Assembly: GCA_030528545.1 (NCBI GenBank)
Contig: JAUMYR010000032.1
Coordinates: 1 to 10,918, forward strand
DNA from: Propionibacteriaceae bacterium
Lineage (GTDB): Bacteria > Actinomycetota > Actinomycetes > Propionibacteriales > Propionibacteriaceae
Length of the DNA: 10,918 bases
Reading direction: 5' to 3'
The notes under the pieces are model-generated. The model searched no databases and was not told where the DNA came from. It saw only the letters and a program-made list of their open reading frames with translations. This document shows, piece after piece, positions 1 through 6,195 of the stretch (its first letter is position 1; each line of letters opens with the position of its first letter). The translations under genes and the position numbers were made by a program.

Positions 1-141
1 AAACGGCCTCTCGGTGAACACATCCGGCACCGGCCCAGGATCAAAATCATCCCCCACCGAAGAACACCCCACCAGACAGGACGCCACCACCGCGGTAAGA
101 AACAGCGGTTTCTTTAGTTTCAGCCCAAAGCTTTCAGCCAC
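1..141 (-). CDS. Lipoprotein of unknown function, N-terminal fragment cut by the window edge
   Basis: Reading leftward from a GTG at 141 gives 47 open codons up to the window edge. They begin VAESFGLKLKKPLFLT and contain a textbook lipoprotein signal: positive charges (K8, K10, K11), a hydrophobic stretch (about residues 12-24) and the lipobox L-V-G-C with the lipidated Cys at residue 26. A Ser/Asp/Pro-rich linker follows, as is usual just after the anchor. An in-frame TGA lies only a few codons upstream, so the GTG is the only good start, and a GAGGTG ribosome site sits nine bases before it. The protein should be exported by Sec, lipid-modified and held on the outer face of the membrane. Nothing of the mature domain is visible, so no function can be given. 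It is divergent from glpD, with about 300 bp between them. Confidence is high that this is a real gene start, and nil for its role. Confidence 0.8.
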   Translation of the reverse strand, partial: MAESFGLKLKKPLFLTAVVASCLVGCSSVGDDFDPGPVPDVFTERPF

Positions 142-359
142 GGCGACTCACACCTCGAACAATCACATCAATGCCACCAAGCCTAGGAAAGCTGTGGACA
201 CTCGGCACCCTACCCGTCTCAGGCAAACCTGGAAGCCAACCGGACACGGCGTGGCGGCAGTCCTACGGCCACTGCTCTCCACTCCATCCCGCACGGCTCC
301 CACCATCTTGGCGACAGGGTGTCACCATTCAGGCGGGTCGGTGCAGAACCAGGGGGACC

Positions 360-381
360 CTCCTGCACAAACGTGCAGGAG
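360..381. promoter_or_regulatory. Perfect 9-bp inverted repeat upstream of glpD, candidate operator
   Basis: CTCCTGCAC, a 4-base AAAC spacer, then GTGCAGGAG form a perfect 9+9 inverted repeat ending 57 bases before the glpD start. No T-run follows, so it is a poor terminator, and there is no gene upstream on this strand to terminate. The half-site AACGTGCA recurs at 392-399, just downstream. The position fits a repressor or activator site controlling glpD. Glycerol-3-phosphate-responsive regulators are known for glp genes in bacteria, but I cannot tie this sequence to a particular family. An RNA hairpin in the leader is the alternative. Confidence 0.5.
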
Positions 382-383
382 CT

Positions 384-413
384 TTGCCCAGAACGTGCAA
401 TTGCGGGAATGTT
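384..413 (+). promoter_or_regulatory. Weak candidate promoter of glpD
   Basis: TTGCCC (384-389) and AATGTT (408-413), 18 bases apart, loosely resemble -35 and -10 boxes and would give a short leader of about 18-20 bases ahead of the ATG at 439. The inverted repeat at 360-381 would lie immediately upstream, and the palindrome GCAATTGC would fall in the spacer. The match is poor and this is only a placement guess. Confidence 0.22.
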
Positions 414-438
414 TGATGGACAAGCGAAGGAGCACCCA

Positions 439-2166
439 ATGTCACACCTGACCCCGACCCAGCGTGGCGAATCCCTGGCCGCGCTGCGATCCGATACTTT
501 CGATGTCCTCGTCGTGGGCGGCGGAGTCACCGGCGCCGGTATCGCCCTGGACGCCGCGTCCCGCGGTCTGCGCACCGCCATCATCGAGGCCCAGGACTGG
601 GCCTCGGGCACCTCATCGCGGTCCTCGCGCCTCGTCCACGGCGGGCTGCGATACCTCTACAACCTCGACTTCAAGCTCGTCGCCGAGGCCCTCACCGAGC
701 GCGGGCGGCTCCTCACCCGCATCGCGCCCCACCTGGTCGAAGCCCAGCCCTTCCTGTGGCCACTGAAGCAGCGGGTCATCGAGCGGGCCTACTCGGCCGC
801 CGGGGTCGGCCTCTACGACGCCCTCGCCGTCGCCGGTGCTGGCCTGAAGATGACCGTCCCGATCCAGAAGCACCTCTCCAAGAAAGGGGCCAAACGGCGC
901 TTCCCCGACATCAAGGACGACGCCCTCATCGGCGCCATTGAGTTCTACGACGCCCGGGTCGACGACGCCCGCCTGGTCATCACCCTCGTCCGCACCGCCG
1001 TCGAATACGGGGCCGAGGCGGCGAGCCGGGTCAAGGTGACCGGCATCGTCAAGGACTCCACCGGACGCGCCACCGGTGTGGACGCGATCGACCTGGAGTC
1101 CGGAGAAAAGCTGCACATCAAGGCCAGGCGCATCATCAACGCCACGGGCGTGTGGACCGAGCAGACCCAGGACCTCGCCGGGGGCACCGGCGGGCTGAAG
1201 GTGCTGGCCAGCAAGGGCATCCACCTGGTCATCCCGCGCGAGAGGATCAAGGCGTCGGCCGGGATGTTCCTGCGCACCGAAAAATCGGTGCTGTTCATCA
1301 TTCCGTGGCAGCACTACTGGGTCATCGGAACCACCGACACCGCCTGGCACGAGCAGCTGACCCACCCCGTGCCGACCTCGGCCGACATCGACTACGTGCT
1401 CGACCACGCCAACGAGGTCCTGGAACGGCCTCTGACCAGGGACGACATCATCGGCACCTACGCCGGGCTGCGGCCTCTGCTCCAGCCCAAGGTGCTGGAC
1501 GAGTCGAAGTCCACCAAGGTCTCCCGGGAGCACACCGTCACCGAGGTGATCCCGGGCATGGTCGCGATCGCTGGCGGCAAGCTCACCACCTACCGGGTGA
1601 TGGCCGCCGACGCCGTCGACTTCGCGCTGGGAACCCAGCTCGCCAAGAAGCAACCCTCGATCACCCACGATCTGCCGCTGCTGGGCGCCGTCGGACTGCA
1701 GGCCGTGCGCAACCGGTCGGCCCAGATCGCGGCCAAGTACGGCTTCCATGCCGAACGCATGAAACACCTCATCTCCCGCTACGGCTCCGAGTTGCCCAGC
1801 CTGCTCGCCACCATCGACCAGGACCCGTCCCTCGGCAAGCCCCTCGCCGCGGCCCCGCAGTTCCTGCGCGCCGAAGTCGCCTGGGCCTGCACCGTCGAGG
1901 GGGCCCTGCACCTGGAGGACATCTTCGTGGCCCGGGTCCGGCTCAACTCCGAATCCCGGGACCGTGGTGGTTCGGCTGTGGAGGAGATCGCCGCCATCGC
2001 CGCCGCCACACTCGGGTGGGATGATGAGCGCACCGAGCGCGAGAAGGAGAACTACCGCGCCCGGATAGCCGCCGAACTGGCCGCCGAAGAGGCCCCCGAC
2101 GATGCCTCGGCCTCCAAGATCCGGGCTCAGGCACCCGAGATCGTCACCGGAGCCACACTCGGCTGA
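439..2166 (+). CDS. glpD: Glycerol-3-phosphate dehydrogenase, FAD-dependent (aerobic type)
   Basis: The enzyme oxidises sn-glycerol 3-phosphate to dihydroxyacetone phosphate, passing electrons through FAD to the quinone pool at the inner face of the membrane. The 575-residue product has the usual family length. Visible signatures are the N-terminal dinucleotide fold VVGGGVTGAG (about residues 25-34), the family motif SSRSSRLVHGGLRYL (59-73), TYAGLRPLL (340-348), the FAD-contacting AGGKLTTYR (378-386), and the C-terminal helical domain with AWACTVEGALHLEDI (481-495). I chose the ATG at 439 because AAGGAG lies six bases upstream and the FAD motif then sits at the expected distance from the N-terminus. 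A longer GTG start at 319 would add 40 residues unlike the family and would swallow the operator-like repeat. No glpF or glpK is adjacent, so it looks monocistronic. The C-terminal tail after about residue 550 is low-complexity Ala/Glu/Asp. Identification is very secure. Confidence 0.96.
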   Translation: MSHLTPTQRGESLAALRSDTFDVLVVGGGVTGAGIALDAASRGLRTAIIEAQDWASGTSSRSSRLVHGGLRYLYNLDFKLVAEALTERGRLLTRIAPHLVEAQPFLWPLKQRVIERAYSAAGVGLYDALAVAGAGLKMTVPIQKHLSKKGAKRRFPDIKDDALIGAIEFYDARVDDARLVITLVRTAVEYGAEAASRVKVTGIVKDSTGRATGVDAIDLESGEKLHIKARRIINATGVWTEQTQDLAGGTGGLKVLASKGIHLVIPRERIKASAGMFLRTEKSVLFIIPWQHYWVIGTTDTAWHEQLTHPVPTSADIDYVLDHANEVLERPLTRDDIIGTYAGLRPLLQPKVLDESKSTKVSREHTVTEVIPGMVAIAGGKLTTYRVMAADAVDFALGTQLAKKQPSITHDLPLLGAVGLQAVRNRSAQIAAKYGFHAERMKHLISRYGSELPSLLATIDQDPSLGKPLAAAPQFLRAEVAWACTVEGALHLEDIFVARVRLNSESRDRGGSAVEEIAAIAAATLGWDDERTEREKENYRARIAAELAAEEAPDDASASKIRAQAPEIVTGATLG

Positions 2167-2202
2167 CCAGCTCCCTCACCCGCCTCCGCCCCGGCGTCTC
2201 TC

Positions 2203-2287
2203 CCCCCTGGCGGGTGGGGGCCCTGCCGCCCCGCTGCCCGGCCGCCCCTCGCGACGGCGGACGCAGACCTCCCGGTCGCTCACCGGG
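2203..2287. terminator. Hairpin-rich convergent gap, candidate bidirectional terminators of glpD and the MFS gene
   Basis: Between the two convergent stop codons are CCCCC-TGGCGGGT-GGGGG (2203-2220) and a perfect CCCGGT-CGCTC-ACCGGG hairpin (2271-2287). The second lies nine bases past the exporter stop codon when read leftward. Neither has a clear U-tract, so these are GC-rich hairpins of the kind common at actinobacterial gene ends rather than classical rho-independent terminators. Confidence 0.45.
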
Positions 2288-2295
2288 CGGCGGGG

Positions 2296-3537
2296 TCAGG
2301 CGTCTTGTCCCGCTCCCAGCGGCTCACCGGCCCGCGCCCGGCGGTCAACCAGCAGCACCATGCCGAAGACAGCCATCACCGAACCGGTCACCACCAGCAA
2401 AAACTCCACCGACACCGTGTCGGCGAAGGGTCCCATGACCGCCATGCCCAGCGGCATCGCGGCGACCGACACCATCATGAGAATCGAATAGACCCGCCCC
2501 ATGAAGCGGTCCTCGACGCTGAGCTGGATCATCGTCATCGCAGGTGTGGACATGAACGGTAAGAACAGCCCGGACAGGAACATCCACAGGTTGTAGAGCA
2601 CGAAACTGACCGGCAGGCCCAGAGCCACCGTCAGCGCACCGAGGACGACCACCGCGGCACCCATCGTCGTGACGCGGCGGGTCCGCGTCCCCCACCACCC
2701 GACCAGGACGCCGCCCAGCATCATCCCGACCGCGAAAGCCATCTCGATCGCTGTCAGCCGCCACACCTCGTTGGAGAAAGTGCGGGTGACCTGCAACGGG
2801 GTGAGGAAGGACACCGGCGCGGCCAGGAAGTTCAGCACCGCGAAGTAGGCCAGCAGCCGCCGGACGAAACGGTGACGATTGATATAGGACAGCCCCGAGG
2901 CGATGTCGCGCAGCGGATGGACGCCGCGGGCCGCGTCCGCCCCCTCGGGCACCGGCACCCGAACCAGGATCAGCAGGATCGCGATGGCGACCGCGGCCGT
3001 GACCACGTCCAGCAGCAGCACCCACTGGATCGGCGCCACGCTCAGCAGCGCCCCCGCCAGCAGCGGGGAAACCAGCGTCACCGTGGCGTGGATGGACGAG
3101 TTGAACCCATTGACCCGGCCAAGGTGCTCCGGCGGTGTGATCTGTGGCAGCAGCGCCCCGACCGCGGGCATCTGTACCCCCTGGCCAAGGCCCCGGACGG
3201 CCATGATGAGGAAGATCATCCAGTAGGTGCCGTGCCCAGCGAGGAAAGCGACGAAGAGCGCCACCGTCGAGACCGCGACGAGGGCGTCCGCCCCGGCGAT
3301 CAGCAGCCGCCGGGAGTAGCGGTCGGCCAGCACTCCCCCGAAGGGGGCCAGCGCCACCATCGGCAAGAAACCGAAGATCGTAGCCAGAGTCATCACCTGG
3401 CCGGACTGGGAGTCCATCGTCAGGTGCCACACCAGGGCGTACTGCACCAGGCCCGACCCCAGCAGGCTGACCGCCTGGCTGCCGAGGAACCATGAGACCT
3501 GACTGCGCCAGTGCTGCCGCTCGCGACCTTGGGTCAT
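2296..3537 (-). CDS. MFS transporter, DHA3-like drug/metabolite exporter
   Basis: This is a polytopic inner-membrane protein of 413 residues with about twelve hydrophobic helices, the normal MFS layout of two six-helix halves joined by a charged loop near residues 195-215. The loop between helices 2 and 3 carries the MFS motif A, GGVLADRYSRR (67-77). Helix 4 has the motif-B-type Arg in AVRGLGQG (R115), and RVNGFNSS (141-148) is typical of DHA3 proton antiporters such as macrolide exporters of the MefA kind. It probably exchanges protons for an exported small molecule; the substrate cannot be read from sequence. I prefer the ATG at 3537 (GAGG five bases upstream). GTG codons at 3558 and 3552 would add five to seven residues and also have a plausible GAGG upstream. 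One TTA codon is present. It converges on glpD and is divergent from the helicase, with no adjacent regulator gene, so resistance is possible but unproven. Confidence 0.88.
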   Translation of the reverse strand: MTQGRERQHWRSQVSWFLGSQAVSLLGSGLVQYALVWHLTMDSQSGQVMTLATIFGFLPMVALAPFGGVLADRYSRRLLIAGADALVAVSTVALFVAFLAGHGTYWMIFLIMAVRGLGQGVQMPAVGALLPQITPPEHLGRVNGFNSSIHATVTLVSPLLAGALLSVAPIQWVLLLDVVTAAVAIAILLILVRVPVPEGADAARGVHPLRDIASGLSYINRHRFVRRLLAYFAVLNFLAAPVSFLTPLQVTRTFSNEVWRLTAIEMAFAVGMMLGGVLVGWWGTRTRRVTTMGAAVVVLGALTVALGLPVSFVLYNLWMFLSGLFLPFMSTPAMTMIQLSVEDRFMGRVYSILMMVSVAAMPLGMAVMGPFADTVSVEFLLVVTGSVMAVFGMVLLVDRRARAGEPLGAGQDA

Positions 3538-3639
3538 CAGTTCCTCACTCACCCGCACAGGTTACGCCTCGAACGCAACCTTCCGACACCCTTTTTCTCA
3601 CCGGAACCAGGCCTGACGCGACTGATCCGGGCGATCGGT

Positions 3640-3670
3640 TTGGCTGTTCCGAGCCGATAGTGGCTAAAGT
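3640..3670 (+). promoter_or_regulatory. Candidate promoter for a leaderless helicase mRNA
   Basis: TTGGCT (3640-3645) and TAAAGT (3665-3670) stand 19 bases apart, a loose match to -35 and -10 boxes. Transcription would start about seven bases later, at or within a few bases of the helicase ATG at 3680. No Shine-Dalgarno sequence is visible before that ATG, which agrees with a leaderless message, a start mode known to be common in actinobacteria. Confidence 0.35.
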
Positions 3671-3679
3671 CGGCACCCT

Positions 3680-5440
3680 ATGCCGTCGTCCGCTTTCGAA
3701 CAGCTTTCCCCGGCCTTCCCGCAACGGGCCGCCTGGGGTACGGCCTCCAGTCTGCGGGCCTGGCAGGCCGAGGCCCTGGCCCGCTACGAAGAGGCCCAGC
3801 CCCGCGACTTCCTCTGCGTCGCCACCCCCGGGGCGGGCAAGACCACCTTCGCCCTGCGCGTGGCCAAGACCCTGCTGGAGCACCGCACCGTCCGCCGCCT
3901 CGTCATCGTCACCCCCACCGAACACCTGAAGACCCAGTGGGCGGACGCCGCCGGGCGGGTCGGCATCCACATCGACCCCGGCACCGGGGGTTCGGCCAGG
4001 CGCGGCCGGTCCCGCGAATATGACGGCTGGGCGGTCACCTACGCGGGCGTGGCGGCCAGAGCCTTCGGCTACGAGGCCCTGTGTCACCAGACCGACACCC
4101 TGGTGATCTTCGACGAGATCCACCACGCCGGGGACTCCCTGACCTGGGGTGCCGCGATCCTCCAGGCCTTCGGGCAGGCTACCCGCAGGCTCGCCCTCAC
4201 CGGCACCCCCTTCCGCTCCGACGACAACCCGATCCCCTTCGTCACCTACGACGAGGCCCCGAACGGGGTCAAGACCAGCCACGCCGATTACACCTACGGC
4301 TACCGGGAGGCGCTGGCCGACCACGTCGTGCGTCCGGTGATCTTCATGAACTACGGCGGGGCCATGCGCTGGCGGATGAAGTCCGGCGAGGTGCTGGACG
4401 CCGACCTGGGCACCCCCATGACCAAGGACCTGACCTCTCACGCCTGGCGGACCGCGCTGTCGCCGACCGGCGAGTGGATCCCGGCGGTCATGCGTGCCGC
4501 CGACCGGCGGCTCACCGAGGTGCGCCGCCACCTGCCGGACGCGGGCGGCCTGGTCATCGCGACGAATCAGACCCAGGCCAGGGCATACGCCAAGATCCTG
4601 GCCTCCATCACCGGGGAGCGGCCGTGCGTGGTGCTCAGCGACGACGCCAAGGCCGGGGCCCGGATCGAGGAGTTCTCGGCCTCTACCGAGCGCTGGATGG
4701 TGGCGGTCCGCATGGTCAGCGAGGGAGTCGACGTGCCCCGCCTCGCCGTCGGGGTCTACGCCACCGCCACCTCGACCCCGCTGTTCTTCGCCCAGGCCAT
4801 CGGACGCTTCGTCCGCAGCCGCCGCCGGGGCGAGGTCGCGACGGTCTTCCTGCCGACGGTCCCGGTGTTGCTCGCACACGCGGCCACCATCGAACGCCAG
4901 CGCGATCACGTGCTCGGGCGTCCCAAACAGGACGCCGAAGACATCTGGGCCGAGACCGAACGTCTGATCGAGGCGGCCAGCAACGACGCCAGCGCCTCGG
5001 ACGACCTGCTGGGCAGCTTCGAGGCCCTGGACTCACGGGCGACCTTCGACCACGTGCTGTTCGACTCCCAGGCCTTCGGGATGCACGCCGACCCCTCGTC
5101 GGCGGACGAGGCGGACTACCTCGGCCTGCCCGGCCTGCTGGAACCCGACCAGGTCTCGACGCTGCTCCGGGAGCGCCAGCGCCGCCAGCTGGCCCGCCGC
5201 GAACGCCAAGACCGCAAGGACAAAGCAGAACCCGAGGTCCCGCTGCACCGGGCGCTCGCCTCCAAACGCAAGGAACTCAATTCCCTGGTGTCGCAGTACG
5301 CCAGGATCGCCGGGGTGCCGCACAGCCACGTTCACGCCGATCTGCGCCGCCAGTGCGGCGGCCCCAAACTCGCCCAGGCGACGCAGGCGCAGGTGGACCA
5401 GCGGATCGAAGTGGCGCGGCGCTGGCTGCGCGCCACCTGA
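3680..5440 (+). CDS. DEAD/DEAH-box (SF2, XPB-like) ATP-dependent helicase
   Basis: This is a 586-residue nucleic-acid-dependent ATPase of the stand-alone actinobacterial helicase type. The two RecA-like domains are clear: a Q-type motif LRAWQAEAL (25-33), Walker A ATPGAGKTT (48-56), motif Ia VTPTEHLKTQW (77-87), Walker B/DEAH as DEIHH (145-149), motif III LTGTPFR (173-179), motif V MVSEGVDVP (345-353) and motif VI QAIGRFVRS (372-380) with its arginine fingers. The tail after about 480 is charged, with an Arg/Lys-rich coil (497-530) and a conserved-looking C-terminal module (530-586) that could bind DNA. All catalytic motifs look intact. Its role is probably in DNA repair or remodelling, but the exact substrate is unknown. 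It stands alone, with no nuclease or methylase beside it, so I see no defence island. The ATG at 3680 gives a sensible N-terminus close to the Q motif. There is no visible ribosome site, suggesting leaderless translation. Confidence 0.9.
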   Translation: MPSSAFEQLSPAFPQRAAWGTASSLRAWQAEALARYEEAQPRDFLCVATPGAGKTTFALRVAKTLLEHRTVRRLVIVTPTEHLKTQWADAAGRVGIHIDPGTGGSARRGRSREYDGWAVTYAGVAARAFGYEALCHQTDTLVIFDEIHHAGDSLTWGAAILQAFGQATRRLALTGTPFRSDDNPIPFVTYDEAPNGVKTSHADYTYGYREALADHVVRPVIFMNYGGAMRWRMKSGEVLDADLGTPMTKDLTSHAWRTALSPTGEWIPAVMRAADRRLTEVRRHLPDAGGLVIATNQTQARAYAKILASITGERPCVVLSDDAKAGARIEEFSASTERWMVAVRMVSEGVDVPRLAVGVYATATSTPLFFAQAIGRFVRSRRRGEVATVFLPTVPVLLAHAATIERQRDHVLGRPKQDAEDIWAETERLIEAASNDASASDDLLGSFEALDSRATFDHVLFDSQAFGMHADPSSADEADYLGLPGLLEPDQVSTLLRERQRRQLARRERQDRKDKAEPEVPLHRALASKRKELNSLVSQYARIAGVPHSHVHADLRRQCGGPKLAQATQAQVDQRIEVARRWLRAT

Positions 5441-5483
5441 ACTCAGGACAGGCACCGGCCGGGACGCCCGGCCAGCCCTGAGT
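5441..5483 (+). terminator. Two-level hairpin directly after the helicase stop codon
   Basis: ACTCAGG (5441-5447) pairs with CCTGAGT (5477-5483), enclosing a second perfect stem GGCCGGG-ACG-CCCGGCC (5457-5473). The outer arm begins at the base after the stop codon. No T-run follows, but the position and strength make transcript termination or 3'-end protection the likely role. Confidence 0.55.
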
Positions 5484-5487
5484 CTCG

Positions 5488-5516
5488 ATCCCAGCGGGCG
5501 GGTGCGCCCGGGATTT
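5488..5516 (+). terminator. Second hairpin of the convergent gap, with a short T-run
   Basis: ATCCC (5488-5492) pairs with GGGAT (5510-5514), and GGGCG (5496-5500) with CGCCC (5505-5509) around a GGTG loop, leaving a 3-base bulge (AGC). It ends in TTT, making it the best rightward intrinsic-terminator candidate after the helicase. Confidence 0.5.
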
Positions 5517-5536
5517 CCCCGTGGCACCAGCCCGCT

Positions 5537-5555
5537 CCGCGGTGTGCTACCGCGG
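5537..5555 (-). terminator. Hairpin downstream of the small lipoprotein gene
   Basis: CCGCGGT and ACCGCGG form a perfect 7-bp stem with a 5-base loop (GTGCT). It lies 17 bases past the stop codon of the leftward lipoprotein gene, where its terminator would be expected. There is no U-tract on either strand. Confidence 0.45.
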
Positions 5556-5572
5556 GACGCTCCAGTGTCGGT

Positions 5573-5893
5573 TCAGCCGCCGATCAGCTTCTTGCTGCAG
5601 GCTTCGCTCGCCTCTTTGAGCGCCTTCTCGTCTTCCTTGGTGCCCTTGTAGCTCTTGTCGCCATCGACGATGGCCCTCAAAGCTCCGACGCTAACGGAGT
5701 CGTAGATCTCGTCCGCCATGCACTCGGTCACCTTCTTGTACAGTTCGCCGGATTCTTCCCCGCCGACCTGCTTGAGCAGACCCGCGCGTACCTCTTCCTT
5801 GCTCGGCTTGTCGCCACCCCCGCCCGAGCAGCCGCCCAGCAGTAGTGCCAGCGCGACACCCGATGCCGCGATTGCCTTTAGCGCCCGATTCAT
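5573..5893 (-). CDS. Small lipoprotein of unknown function with a Cys pair
   Basis: This 106-residue product has a clear lipoprotein signal: MNRALKAIAAS, a hydrophobic core and the lipobox LLGGC, with the lipidated Cys at residue 22. A Ser/Gly-rich linker follows (SGGGG, 23-27). The mature part of about 80 residues is charged and probably helical, with Cys58 and Cys99 well placed to form one disulfide outside the cell. The ATG at 5893 is preceded by a good AAGGGGG ribosome site about four bases away. It should sit lipid-anchored on the outer membrane face. It does not match a family I can name. It is divergent from the three-gene signalling operon and shares a 10-base promoter-region element with it, so co-regulation is possible. 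A role as a ligand or accessory protein for the neighbouring sensor is speculation. It could equally be an unrelated envelope protein. Confidence 0.82.
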   Translation of the reverse strand: MNRALKAIAASGVALALLLGGCSGGGGDKPSKEEVRAGLLKQVGGEESGELYKKVTECMADEIYDSVSVGALRAIVDGDKSYKGTKEDEKALKEASEACSKKLIGG

Positions 5894-5959
5894 TATTCCC
5901 CCTTGGTTGTGACGCTCGCCTCAGGTGACGGAAACCCCGCCGCCTAGAGGTATTTTCCA

Positions 5960-5969
5960 CCGATGAAAC
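5960..5969 (-). repeat. GTTTCATCGG element, copy facing the small lipoprotein gene
   Basis: The minus strand reads GTTTCATCGG here, 67 bases before the lipoprotein ATG. It matches exactly the plus-strand copy at 6099-6108, so the pair forms a 10-bp inverted repeat around the middle of the divergent gap. It could be a regulator half-site or a promoter element used in both directions. Confidence 0.4.
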
Positions 5970-6098
5970 GAATCCCCGCCCATTCAGCGAAGGGTTTCAC
6001 ACCGCTTTAGGATGCCGGGATAGCGAGGCGAAAGCATGACCCACACGGGTCCATCCGGCCCGGAGCGGGGTGCTGCGGAGAATAGGGTCACGGCCTCG

Positions 6099-6108
6099 GT
6101 TTCATCGG
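6099..6108 (+). repeat. GTTTCATCGG element, copy facing the signalling operon
   Basis: This is the plus-strand copy of the 10-base element, 87 bases before the preferred start of the sensor gene. Bases flanking the two copies do not match, so this is not part of a longer duplication. Confidence 0.4.
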
Positions 6109-6195
6109 CCACCCCGACGGCCCCAGCGCCGGACCCATGGCCTACCCTAGGAGTAGCTGTGTTCGCCGCTCCCATTCGTGGGAGGACTTGCGCAG

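Larger units (their letters stand above)
142..438. other. Divergent intergenic region between the lipoprotein gene and glpD
   Basis: This stretch of about 300 bp holds no convincing gene. Open frames crossing it are GTG-started extensions of glpD or antisense shadows. It carries the leftward ribosome site at about 151-156, a perfect inverted repeat at 360-381, a second copy of AACGTGCA (370-377 and 392-399), an 8-bp palindrome GCAATTGC at 397-404, and the AAGGAG ribosome site of glpD at 427-432. The first two thirds, about 160-340, show nothing I can name. Confidence 0.6.
5894..6195. other. Divergent regulatory gap between the small lipoprotein and the signalling operon
   Basis: This 302-bp stretch holds no convincing gene. 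It contains two outward-facing copies of GTTTCATCGG (minus strand 5960-5969, plus strand 6099-6108), a further GGTTTCA at 5993-5999, and the GGAGGA ribosome site (6181-6186) of the sensor gene. Promoters for both directions must lie here, but I cannot place -35/-10 boxes with confidence. TACCCT at 6143-6148 is a weak -10 candidate for the operon. Confidence 0.6.

Noticed and set aside
319..438. 40-residue N-terminal extension of glpD from a GTG at 319
   Set aside because: The extension does not resemble GlpD N-termini, has no good ribosome site, and contains the operator-like inverted repeat; the ATG at 439 has AAGGAG at ideal distance.
14..451. Rightward 145-codon open frame at the left edge
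   Set aside because: It is antisense to the clear lipoprotein signal peptide at 1-141, has atypical composition and runs over the glpD start.
613..1911. Long leftward frame antisense to glpD (432 codons)
   Set aside because: Gly/Val/Asp-rich translation typical of antisense reading of a high-GC gene; glpD identity on the other strand is certain.
3545..4909. Long leftward frame antisense to the helicase (454 codons)
   Set aside because: The plus strand encodes all helicase motifs; the antisense product is repetitive Gly/Arg/Asp without domains.
3680..5440. Helicase as part of a defence island
   Set aside because: No nuclease, methylase or other defence gene lies beside it, and its motifs fit a stand-alone actinobacterial helicase.
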